Shown in pieces: positions 47,201 through 62,200 of a DNA stretch of 64,000 nt. Source of the DNA: Actinomycetes bacterium (GTDB lineage: Bacteria > Actinomycetota > Acidimicrobiia > Acidimicrobiales > Ilumatobacteraceae); the NCBI GenBank assembly GCA_027491335.1, contig JAIXWJ010000026.1:1-64000 (forward strand). Reading direction: 5' to 3'. The translations under genes were made by a program, and so were the position numbers. Position 1 is the stretch's first letter. Every line of letters begins with the position of its first letter. The notes under the pieces were generated by a model. That model had not been told where the DNA came from, searched no databases, and worked only from the letters and a program-made list of their open reading frames with translations.

Positions 47201-50200
47201 CACCGTTGTTGGTCGGCGCCGACCACGTCACCACTGCTTGTCCGTCACCCGCCACGGCATTCAAACCGCCGACGGCCCCCGATGTCGAGAACGGCGTCGC
47301 CATCACGGAACGGGTTGCCACACCGGTACCAGCGGCGTTCACCGCGCTCACGTGGAACGCGTAGGAAGTGCCATTGACGAGACCGGTGACGACGTGTGTC
47401 AACGACGTCGTGGTCGTTTCGACCGTCCATGTCGTGCCACCATCGGTGGACGACTCCACGATGTACGCGGTCACCGTCGCACCGCCGTTCGACGCGGGCG
47501 CCGACCATGCGAGAGATGCCTGGCCGTTACCCGGTGTCACCGAGAGGTCGAGAGGTGTCGTGGCCACAGTGCGGGGTGTGGCCGACGCCGGAGCACTCTC
47601 GGGACCCGTGCCGGCGCCGTTGTTCGCGCTGACCCTGAACGAAACGGGCACGCCGTTCGTGAGGCCGGTCGCGAGATACGACGTGACGGCCGTGCCCGTA
47701 CCCGAGGTGATGATCGACCAATTGGTCCCGTCGAACGATTGCGACACCACGTAGCCGGTCACCGGGGTGCCACCGGAGACAACCGGGGCGTTCCACGACA
47801 GTGCCACCTGACCGTTGCCGGGAGTTGCCACGAGGTTGGTGGGCAAACCGGCGAGAGCGCCGACGCTCGGAGTCGCGATGACGGACGTGGTGTACGCCCC
47901 GGATCCCGCGGCGTTGACCGCGGCGACTCGCACGTGCACCGGCACACCGTTCGCCAGACCCGTGAGAACGGCACTCGATGCGGGCGAACCCGAACTCGCC
48001 GTGGTCCACACGTTGCCGTCGGACGAGGTCTGCACGATGTACGACGTCACCGGCAGGCCTCCCGAGTTGCCGGGAGCGGACCACGTCATGGACAACAAAC
48101 CGTTACCCGACAGGATCGTGAGACCCACCGGCGTTCCGGGAACACCGGCCGGCGTCACGACGGCCGCCGACGACGGAGCGCTCGTGCCCGCCGCGTTCTG
48201 GGCCGTCACGCGAACCAGATGGGTGACGCCGTTGGTGAGCGACGACAAGGTGTGGGGGGACGTCGCCGAGGTCGACACCACGATCCAGGTCGATCCACCA
48301 TCCACCGAGGTCTCGACCGTGTAACCAACGACCGACGCGCCGTTGGTCGACGCCGGGGCCGACCAACTGACGGTCGCCGAGGCGTTGCCACCGAGGACCG
48401 AGAGCGACTGCGGCGCGGTGGACGGAGCCGCCGGCGTGAAGGACTCACTGGCCACCGATTCCGCGCCCACGCCGAACGACGTGATGGCCGCGACCTTGAC
48501 GAGAAGTGGCGTGCCATTGACGAGACCCGCGATGGAGTGGCTGGTGGCCGAGGATCCCGTGTTCGCCACCAACGTGGTGAAGGACGAGCCACCGTTGCTC
48601 GAGACGAGAATGCGATAACCAGTGATCGAACTTCCACCGTCGGAAACGGGGGCCGTCCACGACAACACCGCCGACCGCGAACCGGTCACGACCGTCGGCG
48701 CCGTGGGAGCCGCGGCGCCACCACGTGGCGTCACCGCGACACCGGTGGATGCCGCTCCGGTGCCAACGGCACTCAACGGCACGACGCGCAGGAGGTACGT
48801 CTGACCATTGTTCAGCGACGTGACCGTGGTCGTGGTCGCCGTCGATCCGGTGTCCGACACCAGAGTCGTCCACGTCGTGCCGTTCGCCGACTGCTCGATG
48901 CGATAGCCGGTGATCACCGAGCCACCGTTCGACGCCGGAGCGATCCACGACAACACCGCCGACGCGTCGCCAGCGATGGCCGACAGCGAAGTCGCGGCCC
49001 CCGATGTGGTGGCCGGCGTCGCCGATGCGTTGGCGCTGGCGACCCCCGCGAACGAACGGCTGAGCGCCGTCACGCGGAACGAGTACGCCGTGCCATTGGT
49101 CAGCCCGGACACCGATGCACTGAGCACTGGTGCACCGCTGTCGGCGACCACGGTCGTCCATGTCGTTGCGTCGGTCGACGATTCGACGCGGTAACCGGTG
49201 ATCGTGCGACCACCCGCATCACTCGGCGCCGACCACGACAACGCGACATTGCGGTCACCCGCGACGGCCACGACGTTCTGCGGTGCGGACGGGGTTCCGA
49301 GCGGGATGGCCATTGCCTGGCTGCTCGACGAACCCACCGAGGCGCCCGTGAGGACGCTCACGCGATAGAGGTACGTCGAGCCGTTCACCAGACCGGTGTC
49401 GGTGTACGACAACGGCGACGCGGCAACGTCCACCAGAGTGGAGTACGCCGAACCGTTCACCGAACGCTCGATGCGGTAGCCGGTGGTGCCGACGACCACG
49501 GGGTCGGTCCACGAGAGAGTGGCCGACGCATCGCCGGAGATCGCCGTGATGGCATTGGGCGCGGCCGCGAGAGCCACCGCGGAGGTCGGCGCGCTCGCCG
49601 ACCCCACCGATGCCGAGGTGATGGCCGAGACCCTCACGTACGTTGTGGCGCCACCAACGACACCCGAGATCAGTGCTCGGGTGACCGCCGAACCGGTGTC
49701 GGCGATGCGCGTGCTCCAGACGAGGCCGTCGTTCGAGGTTTCGATGCGGTAGCCCATCACCGGCAGGCCACCCGACGAAGCGGGAGCCGTCCAATCGACG
49801 AGTAGTTCGCCCGATCCGGGCGTGAGGTTCACCGCACTCGGTGCGCTCGGGTCGTCGAATGGCACTCCCGACACGACGTCACTCATCACACCCTGACCCG
49901 CACCGGTGAGTGCGGCGACCTTCACGTAGCGACGAGAACCGTTCACGAGTCCGACGTAGCTGTAGGTGCGGCTCACCGAGTTGGTGTTCGCCACCAACGT
50001 CGTCCACGTCGCGCCATCGGCGCTCGTGAAAATGCGGTATCCCGTGATCGAACGACCACCCGTGATCGAGGGAGCGGACCATGCCAGATCCAACCGTGCG
50101 TTACCAGCGCTGACCGAGACGGTGCCCGGTGCGCCGGCGATCGTGAATGGCGTCGCCGACATCGTGTTGCTCGCGATCGAAGCACCCGCGACGTTCACGG

Positions 50201-53200
50201 CCGAGACGCGGAACTGATACGAGGTTCCGTTGGTGAGTCCGGTGACGATGTAGCGCAGACCCGGGTTGCCCGTCGACGACGTCAACGTCATCCAACCGGA
50301 ACCGTCGTTCGACTCGACGCGGTAACCGATGATCGGTGCCCCACCGTCGCCGGTGGGTGCCGACCACTCGAGGGCCACCGCCGAGTCTCCCGCCGCGGCG
50401 GCGACGAGGGTCGGATCGGTCGGAACGTTCACGGGGGTGGTGGTCGCCGGAGCGCTCGGTGTGCTCTCGCCCACCGCGTTGATCGCCACGACTCGGACCG
50501 AAACCGGCACGCCGTTCGAAACTCCCGTGATGACCGCGGACGTCGTCGTTCCCGACACCGTCATCGCCGTCGACCACGTGGCGCCGCCATTCGACTGCTC
50601 GATTCGATACTGCGCGATGGTGCGACCACCGGTGGACGACGGAGCGGTCCACGACACCGACACCTGACTGTCGCCCGGCAGGAGCGTGACTCCCGTCGCT
50701 GCCGACGGCACGGTGGCCGGCGAGACCGAGACCGATCCGGTCGCAACGCTCGCACCAACCACGTTCACGGCCGACACACGGAACTGGTACGAGACTCCAT
50801 TGGTCAGACCGCTCACGTTGTGCGACGGCGAAGTCACACCGGTGGCGATGGGCGCCCACGTGGAGCCGGTCAATTGTTCGACGGTGTACGACAAGATGGG
50901 CGCGCCACCATTCGACATTGGGGCGTCCCACACGAGGGCGACCGCCGAGTCGGAGCCCACCGCGATGAGGGCGCGCGGAACCGCCGGGACACCCGCGGGG
51001 AGACCCGCGACCGGAGCGCCGAGGACACTCGCTCCCACCCCGTTCGATGCACTCATTCTGAAGAGGTACATCGTGCCGTTCACCAATCCGGTGATGGTGG
51101 TGGAGGTCGCCGACGAAGCGATCCCCGTGGCGGCCGGCACCCAGTTGATGCCGTCGATCGAACGGTCGATCGAGTAGCCGATCACGGGCGAACCACCGTT
51201 GGACGATGGAGCGTTCCAATTGATCGTCACCTGCGCGTTGCCACCGACGACCGAGGTCACGATCGGAGACTGTGGCACCGTGGCCGGCGTGCTCTGAATC
51301 GTCGTGCTCGGCGAGCCGACACCAATCGTGTTGATGGCACTCGCACGGAACGTGTAGGTCGTGCCATTGGTCAGTCCGTTGACTGCGACCGCGGGAACGG
51401 CGCTGTTCGAGTTGGTCACCGCGACGACGAAGTTGATTCCATCGGTCGATATCTCGACGCGGTATCCGACGATGGAGTTGCCTCCATCGTTCGTGGGTGC
51501 CGTGAAGGTGAGAACCACCGAACCGTCACCGGCGTTCGCGTTGAGCGCCGTCGGGGCACCGGGGAGACCGGCGGGGATCACCGACGCCGGCGCCGACGAG
51601 GCGCCGATGCCATTCGGATTGATGGCCCGCACACGGAACAGATACGACGAACCGTTCGTGAGTCCGACGACGTTGCGCGTGGTCGACGTCGACGCACTGT
51701 CGGCCACGATCACCGACCATGTCGTGCCGTTGTCCGCCGACTGCTCGATGCGATAACCCGTGATGGACGCCCCACCGGAGGAGTTCGGCGCCGTCCACTC
51801 CAGGTTGGCGCCCCCGTTCGCGGCGGTCGCCGTCAACGAGGTCGGAGCGTTCGGCGCACGGCTCGGGGTCACGGAAGCACTCGACGTGGCGCCTCCGAGT
51901 CCGGCGGCGTTCACACCGGCCACTCGGAACGTGTACGCCGTTCCATTGACGAGACCGGTCACGGTGTGAGTCGTGAGCGGATTCGACGTCGTGACGACCG
52001 ATGTCCAAGTGGATCCATCCGTCGTCGATTCGATCGAGTAACCGATCACCGGAGAACCATTGTCACCGGCGGCCGACCACGAGAGGTTGACGGCACCATC
52101 GCCGGCCACGGCCGTGACGGTGGCGGGAGCCGTGGGACCGGCGAACGGGACGACGGTGGTCACCGAGCTCGTGGCACCGACGCCCGATGCGTTCAGCGCA
52201 CTGACACGGAAGGACACCGACACGCCGTTGGCGAGGCCCGAGGCGTTGAAGGTCGTCGCGGTGACGGCGGTGTCGGCCACGACGATCGTCCAGGTGGCAC
52301 CTCCATCGGTCGACTTTTCGATGCGGTAACCGGTGACGGCGTTGCCACCATTGGACGAAGGTGCGGTCCACGTGAGCGAAGCAGTGGTGCTTCCGGCCGT
52401 CGCGACGAGATTGCGCGGCGCCGACGGCCCCGCGTACGGCGTGCCCGAGGCCGACTCCGACACGAGACCCGTACCCGATCCGTTCACCGCGGCGACACGG
52501 AAGTAATAGAGCGTTCCATTGACCAGCCCGGCGATGTTGGCCGTTGTCGCGGACGATCCCGTGTTCGAGATCGCGGGAGTCCACGAGATTCCATCGACCG
52601 ACCGCTCGACCGTGTAGCCGCTCGGCTGCAACGCGCCGGTCGGCGCGATCCACGACAGCACCACCGACGCATTGCTCGGCGTGACGACCAGACCAGTCGG
52701 CTGACCAGCCACCGTCGTCGGCACCGCCGACACGATGGCACTCGCCGATCCCGCTCCCACCGTGTTCAACGCGTACACGCGGAACGCGTACGACTGACCG
52801 TCCACCAGACCGGTGGCCGTGTACGTCGTCGCGGTGCTCGCGGTGTTGCCGGCGACGGTGGTCCACGTGGTTCCACCGTCGGCCGACGATTCGACGCGAT
52901 ATCCACTGACGGCGTTGCCACCATTGGACGAAGGAGCGATCCACGACAGCTGCACCTGCGAGGCACCGCCGGTGGCGGTAAACGAACGAGGTGCCGTGGG
53001 CGTGCCCGCGGGTGTCGCCGACGAGGTCGCACTCGCGACGCCCGGGCCGCTCGTGTTTCGCGCGGACACACGGAACGTGTGCGCGATGCCGTTGGCGAGA
53101 CCACTCACCACGAAGACGGTCGACGCCGAACCGGTGTCGGTCGCGACATCGGTCCACGACGTGCCGTTGTTGGTCGACGACTCGATGCGATAACCGGTGA

Positions 53201-56200
53201 TCGACGATCCGCCATCGGAGACGGGAGCCGCCCACAACAGCACGACCTGACCGTTGGAAGCGATCGACTGGAGAGCCGTGGGTTGTCCCGGCACACCGAA
53301 GGGAACCGCGGTCGCGGGCAGTGATGCGATGCCCGCACCGCTCGCGTTCACCGCGCTCACACGGAACGAGTAACTCACCGCGTTGGTGAGTCCCGTGACG
53401 GTGAACGAGGTCGACGCGACGCTCGATGAGACGATGCTCCACGTCGCGCCACCATCCGCGCTTCTCTCCACCACGTACGCGGAGATCGAAGAGCCACCGG
53501 TCGCTGCCGGCGCCGTCCAGGCCAGGGCGACCTGGGTGTTGCCCGCCGTGGCGGTGAGGCCGGTGGGTGCGATCGCGAGTCCGGCCGCGGTGGCGCCGAC
53601 GTTCGCGCTGTAGGCACCGAAGCCACCGGTGGTGACCGCCGCGACGCGGAAGGTCTGCAACGCACCGGCGGTGAGGTTGCCCACGGTGAACGCCGTCGCC
53701 GTCGTGCCGGTGTTGGCCACGACGGTCGTCCATGACGTGCCACCGTTGGAGCTTCGCTCGATGCGGTAACCGATCAGGTTCGCGCCACCGGTGCTGTTCG
53801 GCGCCGACCAGGCCAGCGTGACCTCGTTGGTGCCGCTCGTGGCCTGAAGGTTGATCGGCGCGCTGGGTGCCGTGAACGGGATCGATGCGGCGGTGGTGCT
53901 GGGACCGCTGTTGCCCGCGAGGTTCGTGGCGAGCACACGGAACACGTACGCCGTTCCATTGTTGAGTCCGCCGACGGTGGTGGTCAGGCTGGAAGCCGAC
54001 ACGATGCTGTCGACCGCGAACGTGGCGCCACCATCGATCGACTTCTCGATCACGTACGCGGTCACCGCGCGGCCGCCATCCGACGTCGGTGCGGCCCAGG
54101 TGAGCGTGATCTGGGAGTCACCCGCCACGGCGGTGAGACCGCTCGGACTGCTCGGAACACCAAACGGAGTCGCGTTCACCGCGCCCGAGGCGGCGCCGGC
54201 ACCGGCGGAGATGAGAGCCGACACACGGAATCGATACTCGGTTCCATTGACGAGACCGGTGACCGTGTAACTCGTGAGCGACGACGCGGTGTTGGACGCC
54301 ACGACGGACCAGACCGAACCCGTCGCCGGGGCCCGCTCGATGCGGTAACCGATGATCGACGTCGAGGGCACGTTGGCGGGAGCGGTCCACGACAGCGACA
54401 CGGATGTGTCACCGGCGGTGGCCGTCACCTCGGTTGGGGCCTCGGGTGCGACGTATGGTGTCGCCGTGGCCGGCTGAATGAACACACCCATGCCCGCGGC
54501 ATTGGTGGCTGCGACTCGGAACGCATAGGTCGATCCATTCGTCAGATCGGTCGCGGTGTACGTGAGAGCCGTGACCGACGACGAGAGCGTGGTCCACGTG
54601 AATCCGCCATCGGACGATTGCTGCACCGTGTACGACGTGATGGTGTTCCCTCCGTTGAACGTCGGTGCGGTCCAGGTGAGCACCACCTGAGAGGTCCCGG
54701 CCGCCGCGAGCAGCGAAGCGGGCGAAGCCGGAGTGGTGAAAGGAGTCGATGTCGTGACGTCGCTCGCCGAACTCGAGCCGACGACGTTGACCGCCGACAC
54801 TCGGAACGAATACAACGTGGCGTTGGTGAGGCCCGTGACGGTGTAGGCGGTGGCCTGGTTGCCCGTGCTCGCCGTGGCGACCGTCCAATTCGTCCCGTCC
54901 GAGCTGTACTCGACCTTGTAGCCACTGATCGCGGCACCGCCGTTGCTGCTGGGAGCGGTCCACCGCAAGGTCACCTTGGCGTCACCGGCGGTTCCACTGA
55001 GTGCGGTCGGAGTCGAGGGCGAGCCCTGCGGGAGCACCGATAGATAGTTGGAATAGGTCGAAGCCGATCCCGCCGACGTCAGAACCTGCACGCGGAAGAC
55101 GTAGAGAACGCCGTTGGTGAGACCAGTGGCCGTCCCGCTCGTGGAATTAGCCGAGGGGTTCGACATCGCGGAGGTCCACGTCGTTCCGTCGGTCGAACGT
55201 TCGACGACGTATCCCGTTTGGGTGACATCGGTCGGTGCGGTCCACGAGAGATTGGCCGAACCGTTGCCCGCGACGCCCGACAACACCACCGTCGACGTCA
55301 CGATCGGCGTGCCCGTGGTGGTCGAGCTCACCGCACCGACTCCGGCGGAGTTGATGGCGGACACACGCAATGTGTACGGCTGACCCGGCGCGAGACCGTT
55401 CACCGAGGCGTACGTCGACGACGTCTGCGTGTCGACGATGGCGGTGGTCCACGTGTCTCCACCGTCTTCGGAGACCTCCACCATGTAACCGGTCACCGGA
55501 GTTCCACCGGTCGACGACGGAGCCGTCCAGGTGAGGATCACGGCGCTGCTTCCCGATGTCGCCACGAGCGAGGTCGGTGCCGATGCCTTGGCGGCAGGAA
55601 CAGCCGCCACGCCGGCACTCGACGACCCGGTGCCCGCATCGTTGACGGCGCTGACGCGATACAGATACGTCGTCCCGTTGATGAGTGCCGAGTCGCCGAA
55701 GGAAGTCGTGGTGACTCCCGAGGCGATCGAGGTCCACGTGACACCACCGTTGCTCGAACGCTCGATGGTGTACGACGCGATCGCGGAACCTCCGTCGTTC
55801 ACGGGGGTCTCCCACGTCAGGGCCACGACGGCATCGCCCGAGATCGCGGTGAGGCGCGTGGGCGCCGACGGAGTGGTGAGCGGAGTCGCGGCGGCCGTGT
55901 TGGACGTCGATCCCGCACCAGCGGCGTTGATGGCGCTCACACGGAATGAATAGGACACGCCGTTCGTCACGTTGTTCACGACCACGTTGGTGCCGGAGTT
56001 ACCGGTGTTGGCGATGGCCGTGGTCCACGTGAGTCCTCCGTCGATCGACCGCTCGACGCGGTAGCCCGAGACGGGTGAACCATTGGTGTTGAGCGGAGCC
56101 ACCCAAGACAGCAATGCCGATGCGTTCGCACCGACGGCCGTCAACGCGGAGGGGGCCTCGGGCAACGTATACGCCGACGTGCTGATCGCCGCGGTCGGGG

Positions 56201-59200
56201 TGCCGACACCGGCGGCGTTCACCGCGAAGACACGGAACAGAATGGGCGCACCATTGGTGAGTCCGGTGACCGTCGCCTGACGCGCACCACTCGTCGAAGC
56301 GAAGGCCGTCGACCATGTGATGCCGCCGTCGAACGACTGATCGACCTTGTAATCGGTGATCGTTGCTCCACCATCGCTGGCCGGAGCATTCCATCCGAGA
56401 GCAACTTGTCCGTCGCCAGGTGTCGGAAGGAGAGCCGTCGGCGCCGACGGGGTCGTGAACGGAGTGACGGCAACCGGCAACGTCGCGGCACCGGTTCCAC
56501 CCGCGGTGATGGCCGAAACGCGGAAGTAGTACGTGGTCCCGTTGACGAGACCCGACTGCACCGATGCGGGAACGGCGGAACCCGTGTTGGCGGTGGCCAC
56601 GGACCAGTTGTTGGAATCGATCGAACGCTCGATCATGTATCCGATCACCGGGAGACCACCGGAGTCCGCCGGGGGCAGCCACGTCAGAACCGCTTGAGCA
56701 TTGGCCGCCAGACCAGCCAACGCCACGGGCGAGGCCGCGGGCGAACTCGGGATGGCCGTGGCGATGTTCGACGTGGCGCCACTTCCGGCCGACGTGACGG
56801 CGCTCACGCGGAACAGAACCGTCACGCCGTTGTCGAGCCCGGTCAACGTGTGAGCCGTCGCCGTCGTGCCCGTGTTGGCCACGGCGTCGGTCCACGTGGT
56901 GCCGCCGTCGACGGACTGCTCGATGCGGTAACCCGTGATGGGGTTACCGCCGGTCGAGACCGGAGCCGTCCAAGTCAGTTGCGCGCGGCCGCTCGAAGCG
57001 GCGGCCACAAGGTTCGAGGGTGCGCTCGCTGCCCCGTAGGGCGTTCCGGTGACCACATCGCTCGTCGCTCCCGGTCCAGCGGCGGTCAATGCCGTGATGC
57101 GGAATCCGTGGAGCTGGCCCGCCGTGAGGCCGAGAACGGCGAACGACGGCGTCGACGAGAACGTGTTGGAAGCCGCGGTGACGAAATCACCGGAGGCTCC
57201 GAGTCGATACTCCACTCGGTAACCGAGAACCGGGTAACCACCGGTCGTGGCCGGCGGCGTCCACGTGAGGTTCACGCTGTTCAGTCGACCTGCCGCCGCG
57301 AGTGCCGTCGGCGCACCGACGGTTTGCGTCGGCGTGTCGAAGATGACCGCGGGGCTCGGAATGCCGGTCGACGAGACCGAGAGAACGGGCGTCACTCGGA
57401 ATGCGTACGTCGTGCCCGTCGACAGTCCGCTCACGACGTGAGTGAGCAGAGTCGTCGTGGCACCGGCGGGCGCGCCGCTGGCCGCGGTGGCCGACGTGAA
57501 CACCGCCGACGACAGACCGCAATCCACCGAGCAATACTCGACTCGATATCCGACCACCGCGTTGCCACTGGTGGGCACGGGTGCGAGCCAGTTGAGCGAC
57601 ACGCTCGTGGTCGACGCCGTGGAGTTCAGCAACTGCACGGCAACCTGGGCGCTCGCCACCGGGGTCGCGGCCACGATGACCGCCGGACCCGTCGTGTTCG
57701 AGCCGCCATAGACCGCCCGAACACGGAACGTGTAGGTGACTCCGTTGGTGAGACCGGTCGCCGTGTAGAACGGCGCCGACATCGCGGTGGTCGTACCCGC
57801 GGGAGCGCCGGCCACCGCGGTGAGTGTCGTGTAGGTCCCGCTCGAAACGGTGCAGGTACCGGTGCAACGGTCGACGAGGTAGCCCGCCACGGTCTGCCCC
57901 GCGGTCATTGGCATCTGGTCCCAGGTGAGACCCACCTGAGCGTTGCCCACCACGGCCATCAGGGACGTGACGGTGTTCGCCGGACCACCCGAAGCCGTCG
58001 AGGGTTCGCTCGTACCCGCCGGCGTGATGGCGGTGACTCGATACACGAATGACGCTCCGGGCGTCATCACGCTGCTCGCATCGACACAAGCGGTCGACGA
58101 CGTGCACGAGAGTCCGGCGATCGGCGCGGCGACGAACGGACTCGACGACGTGGTGGTGCCGAGGGTCGACCACGTGGTGCCGTTGTCGGCACTGCGTTCC
58201 AATCGGTATCCGGTGACCGTGAGCCCACCGGAACTCACCGGTGCACCCCATCCGAGCGACACTCGCTCGGTGCCACCGGTGACCGTGAGTGCGGTTGGTG
58301 AGGTCGGCGCCGCCGCGGTTCCGTACGGACCAGCGGACAAACTCGGCGCACCCTCGCCCATGGCGGTGAGTGCGGTCACTCGGAACGAATAGCCCTGACC
58401 CAACGCCGACGCGAGGATGCTGTTCAGGTTGAACGAGGTCTCCGTCGAACCGGTGTCGGCGATCAACGTGGTCCATGCGGCACCGGTGCTCACCGCGATG
58501 GTGGACGACGGGAGCACGTACTCGATCTTGTATCCCGTGATGGGGTAACCACCCGTGTCCGCCGGAGCGGTCCAGGACAACGTGAGATTTCTTCCATTCA
58601 CGGCCACCGACGGAGCGGTGAGTCCGCGCGTCGTGATGCCCGACGCCGCGTAGTGACTCGCGACCTGGCTCGCGGAGAGAGCCTTGTTGTAGACCGCGAC
58701 CTCGCTCATCGAACCATTGAAGAAGGACCCGTCGGAGGTGTAGTTGTTGCCGATCATCAACTCGCCGACGGCGGTGACGAGCGGAGAACCCGACTGCGTC
58801 ACGAAGACGGAGTTCTGAAGTACGCCGTTCACGAAGAGTCTGGCCCCGCCGGTCGTCTGATCGAAGACCGCCACGACGTGCGACCACGCGCCGCCCACGA
58901 TGACGTTCGGCTGGGTCATCACGAATTGACTGCCCCCCGACGAATGCATGGCGAACGACAACTGAGTGCCGTTCAAGTACATCCCGTAGTTGCGCGACGT
59001 CGAACCCGCGTTTCCGCGGGCGATGATCGTCTGCCATCTGTTGGGAGCCCCGGCTTGAGGACGGATCCAAGCCTCGAGCGACAACGACGAAGCGATGCGC
59101 AGATCGGCGGTGCTCAACGTGGTCAACGCACCAGCCAGGTTGGCCGGTGTGGTGGGGGCCACGGTCGGGTAGGCCGCGGCACTGGCCGCGCTGCCACTGA

Positions 59201-62200
59201 ACGTGGCCGAGCCGCTCGTACCTCCGAACGGTGACGCGCCGCCGAAGACCACTCCCGTCGAACCCACGGCCAGTGATCGGGCGGTACCCGTCGCATCCGT
59301 TGGCGTCGAGCCGGCCGCGTTGTTGAAGCGGTACCAAAGAACCGGAGCGTCCGCGGTGACGGCCGCGCCGTAGTTGTCGGCGTTCGACGGGTTGGCCGTG
59401 ACGGCAACCGCGTTTCCGCTCGGAGAACCGGGCAACGTGTAGGGAACGGCGATTGCCACCGCACCCGAGCCGTTGCCGTTGGCATTGATCGCCGACACTC
59501 GGAATGAAGTGAGAGTGCCGTTCACGACTCCCGCGGTTCCGCTCGCCACGACACACGACGTGATGGTGGTGCAGGTGAATCCGGTGATCGCCCCCGTCAC
59601 GAACGGGGTCGTGGACGTCGTGGTGCCGAGGAGGCTGTACGTGCCGCCGCTCGAGCAGTTCGAGTTGCAGAGCTCGACGCGGTAACCCGTGATCGCCGAA
59701 CCGCCATTGCTGGTGGGCGCGGTCCATCCGAGCGTCACCGAGCCGGTGTTCGCCGAGGTCGCCGACATGTTCACCGGGGCCCCGGGAGCTCCACCCGGCG
59801 TGGAGGTGGCAATGCTGCCGGTGCCGGCGCCCGCCAAGGTGACCGCGCGCACGCGGAAGTAGTGGACGGTTCCGTTCGTGAGACCGGTGACGACCAACGA
59901 AGTGCTCGTCGACGGAACGGTGGACGAAACCGTCGTGAAGCCGGTGGTGGCCACAGCGGTACAGGCCGCCGCACTGGTGGTGCAGAAGTCCACGATGTAG
60001 GAGGAAATCGAGGTGCCGCCATTGTTCGACGGAGCCGTCCAGTTGACGGTCACGGATGCGTCGCCGGCGGTCGCCGAGATCGTCGCCACCGCGCCCGAGA
60101 CCGTGAACGGACGTGCGAGCGTCGTCGCGTAAGCGCCGACTCCGGCGGTGTTGGTGTTGGCCGCGACTCGATAGGTGTACGTGGTGCCGTTGATCGGAGT
60201 CGAATCGGTGAACGTGAGCGTGGTGCTCGCGATGGTGCTACTGAGCGTGGTCCAGTTGGTGCCATCGCTCGTGCGCTGCAACGTGTACGTGTACGACGCC
60301 GGAGCGGGTGAGCCGAGGCTCGACGGAATCGCCCACCTCAACACGACCGAGGCGTTGCCGGGTGTGGCACTGAAATTCGTCGGAGCCGAAGCGGTGCTGG
60401 CCACCGCGGCCTGCGGAACCGAAACCGTCACGAGACTTCCCGACACCGGTCGCGCATCGACGAGAGCGGTCGTCGAGTTGACGGCGGTGATGGCGGTGAC
60501 CGCGAACGTCGACGTCGACACTCCGGCCGACGGCGAAACCGTCACGGACAGTCCGCCCGAGTAAACGCTGTACAACAAGCAGTGCGCCGTGGCCGAGGGA
60601 CAGGTGGTCGTCACCGCGGTCGTCGACGTGCACGCCGTCTGACCGCTGTTGCACCGTTCGATGGTGTATCCGATGATCGGGCTACCTCCGTCGTTGGACG
60701 GAGCGGTCCACGAGAGCGTGGCGGTACCCGTGTTGTCGATGGTGGCGACGAGGCCCCGGGGAGCTCCCGGTGCGGTCACCGGTGTCGCCGTGGTCGTCGC
60801 GAAGGCTCCGACACCGGCAGAGGTGGCGGCGGCCACGCGGAATGAATAGTTGGTTCCGAGCACGAGACCGGACACGTTCACGGTGAGTCCGCTCGGACGA
60901 GCGACATCGACCCATGTCGCTCCATCCGTGGAACGTTGGACGACGTAGTTGGTGATGACGCTTCCACCATTGTTGACCGGGGCCAACCAAGTGAGGACCA
61001 CTCCCCCATTGGCGTCGACCGTGGCTCCCAAGGATGCCGGCGCGGAGGCGGTGCTGATCGGCAGAGCGGTCGTGACGGCCGCGTTGTTGACCGAGTTCGC
61101 CGTGATCGCCGTGACACGGAAGTAATAAGCGGTGCCATTCAGAAGACCCGTCGCGTTGTACGACGTGACGATGCCGGTGTTCGCCGCGATGGTGCTCCAC
61201 GTCGTGTTGTTCGTCGACTGCTCGACTCGGTATCCGACCACCGCGGAACCACCGTTGCTCGCCGGGGCCGACCACGTCAGGGTCGCCTGAGTGCTGCCAG
61301 CGGTCGCCGACAGACCCACGGGAGCCAATGCCGCTCCGAACGGGACGACGTCGGTGGTGGAGACGACTCCGTATCCGAGCGCGTTCTGTGCCGACACTCG
61401 ATACGTGTAGTTGACGCCGTTCACGAGCGAGGTGTCCACCCACGAAGTGGTGTTCACCGAGTTGACGAGCATGGACCAGGTCGCACCTCGATCCGATGAA
61501 CGCTCGACTCGGTAACCGGTGAGCGCATACCCGCCGTTGTCGGAGGGAGCGGACCACGTCACGCTCGCCCGTCCGTCTCCGGGCACCGCATCGAGAAGTG
61601 TTGGCGCCGTGGGGGTCGAGCCCGGAGTCGCGTTGATCGCGTTGACGTTCGTCGCGGTACCGACACCGAAGGGCGTGATCGCGGCCACCGTGTAGAAGTA
61701 CGTGGTGCCGTTGGCGAGGCCACCAACCGTGTAGGTGGTGCCCGTCGAATTGGTGGAGGGAACGATCGTGGAGAACTGGGCCGTGTTGTTGCACCACGTG
61801 GTGGATGCGTTGTAGACGCACTGCGAGATTTGATAGGCCGTCACCGGCGCGCCGCCCGGATCCTGAGGGGACTGCCATGACAGCGCCACCGAGCCATTAC
61901 CGCGCACGGCGGAAAGGGCTGTCGGTGCTGTTGCCGCTGTCATCGGCGTTGTGGATGCGGCGGCACTCACAACGCCCAAACCGCCTGGGCTGGCGGCCGG
62001 ACCTCCGTTCACATACGCCGTCACCCTGAAGTAGTAGAGAACTCCATTGGTGAGGTTCGTGATCGTCGCACTGGTGGTGGACGTGTACGAATCGATCGTC
62101 CACGAAGTGCCGTTCACACTGCGCTCGATTTGGTAGCCGGTGATCGTGAATCCACTGGCGTTCGTGGGCGCCGTCCATGAAAGAGATGCTTGACGGTTGC

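Noticed and set aside
47238-49805. Long forward-strand open frame of 855 codons opposite the giant gene
   Set aside because: It is Arg/His/Gly-rich low-complexity translation produced by the antisense of FN3 codons in high-GC DNA, with no domain, while the reverse frame shows clear FN3 modules throughout.
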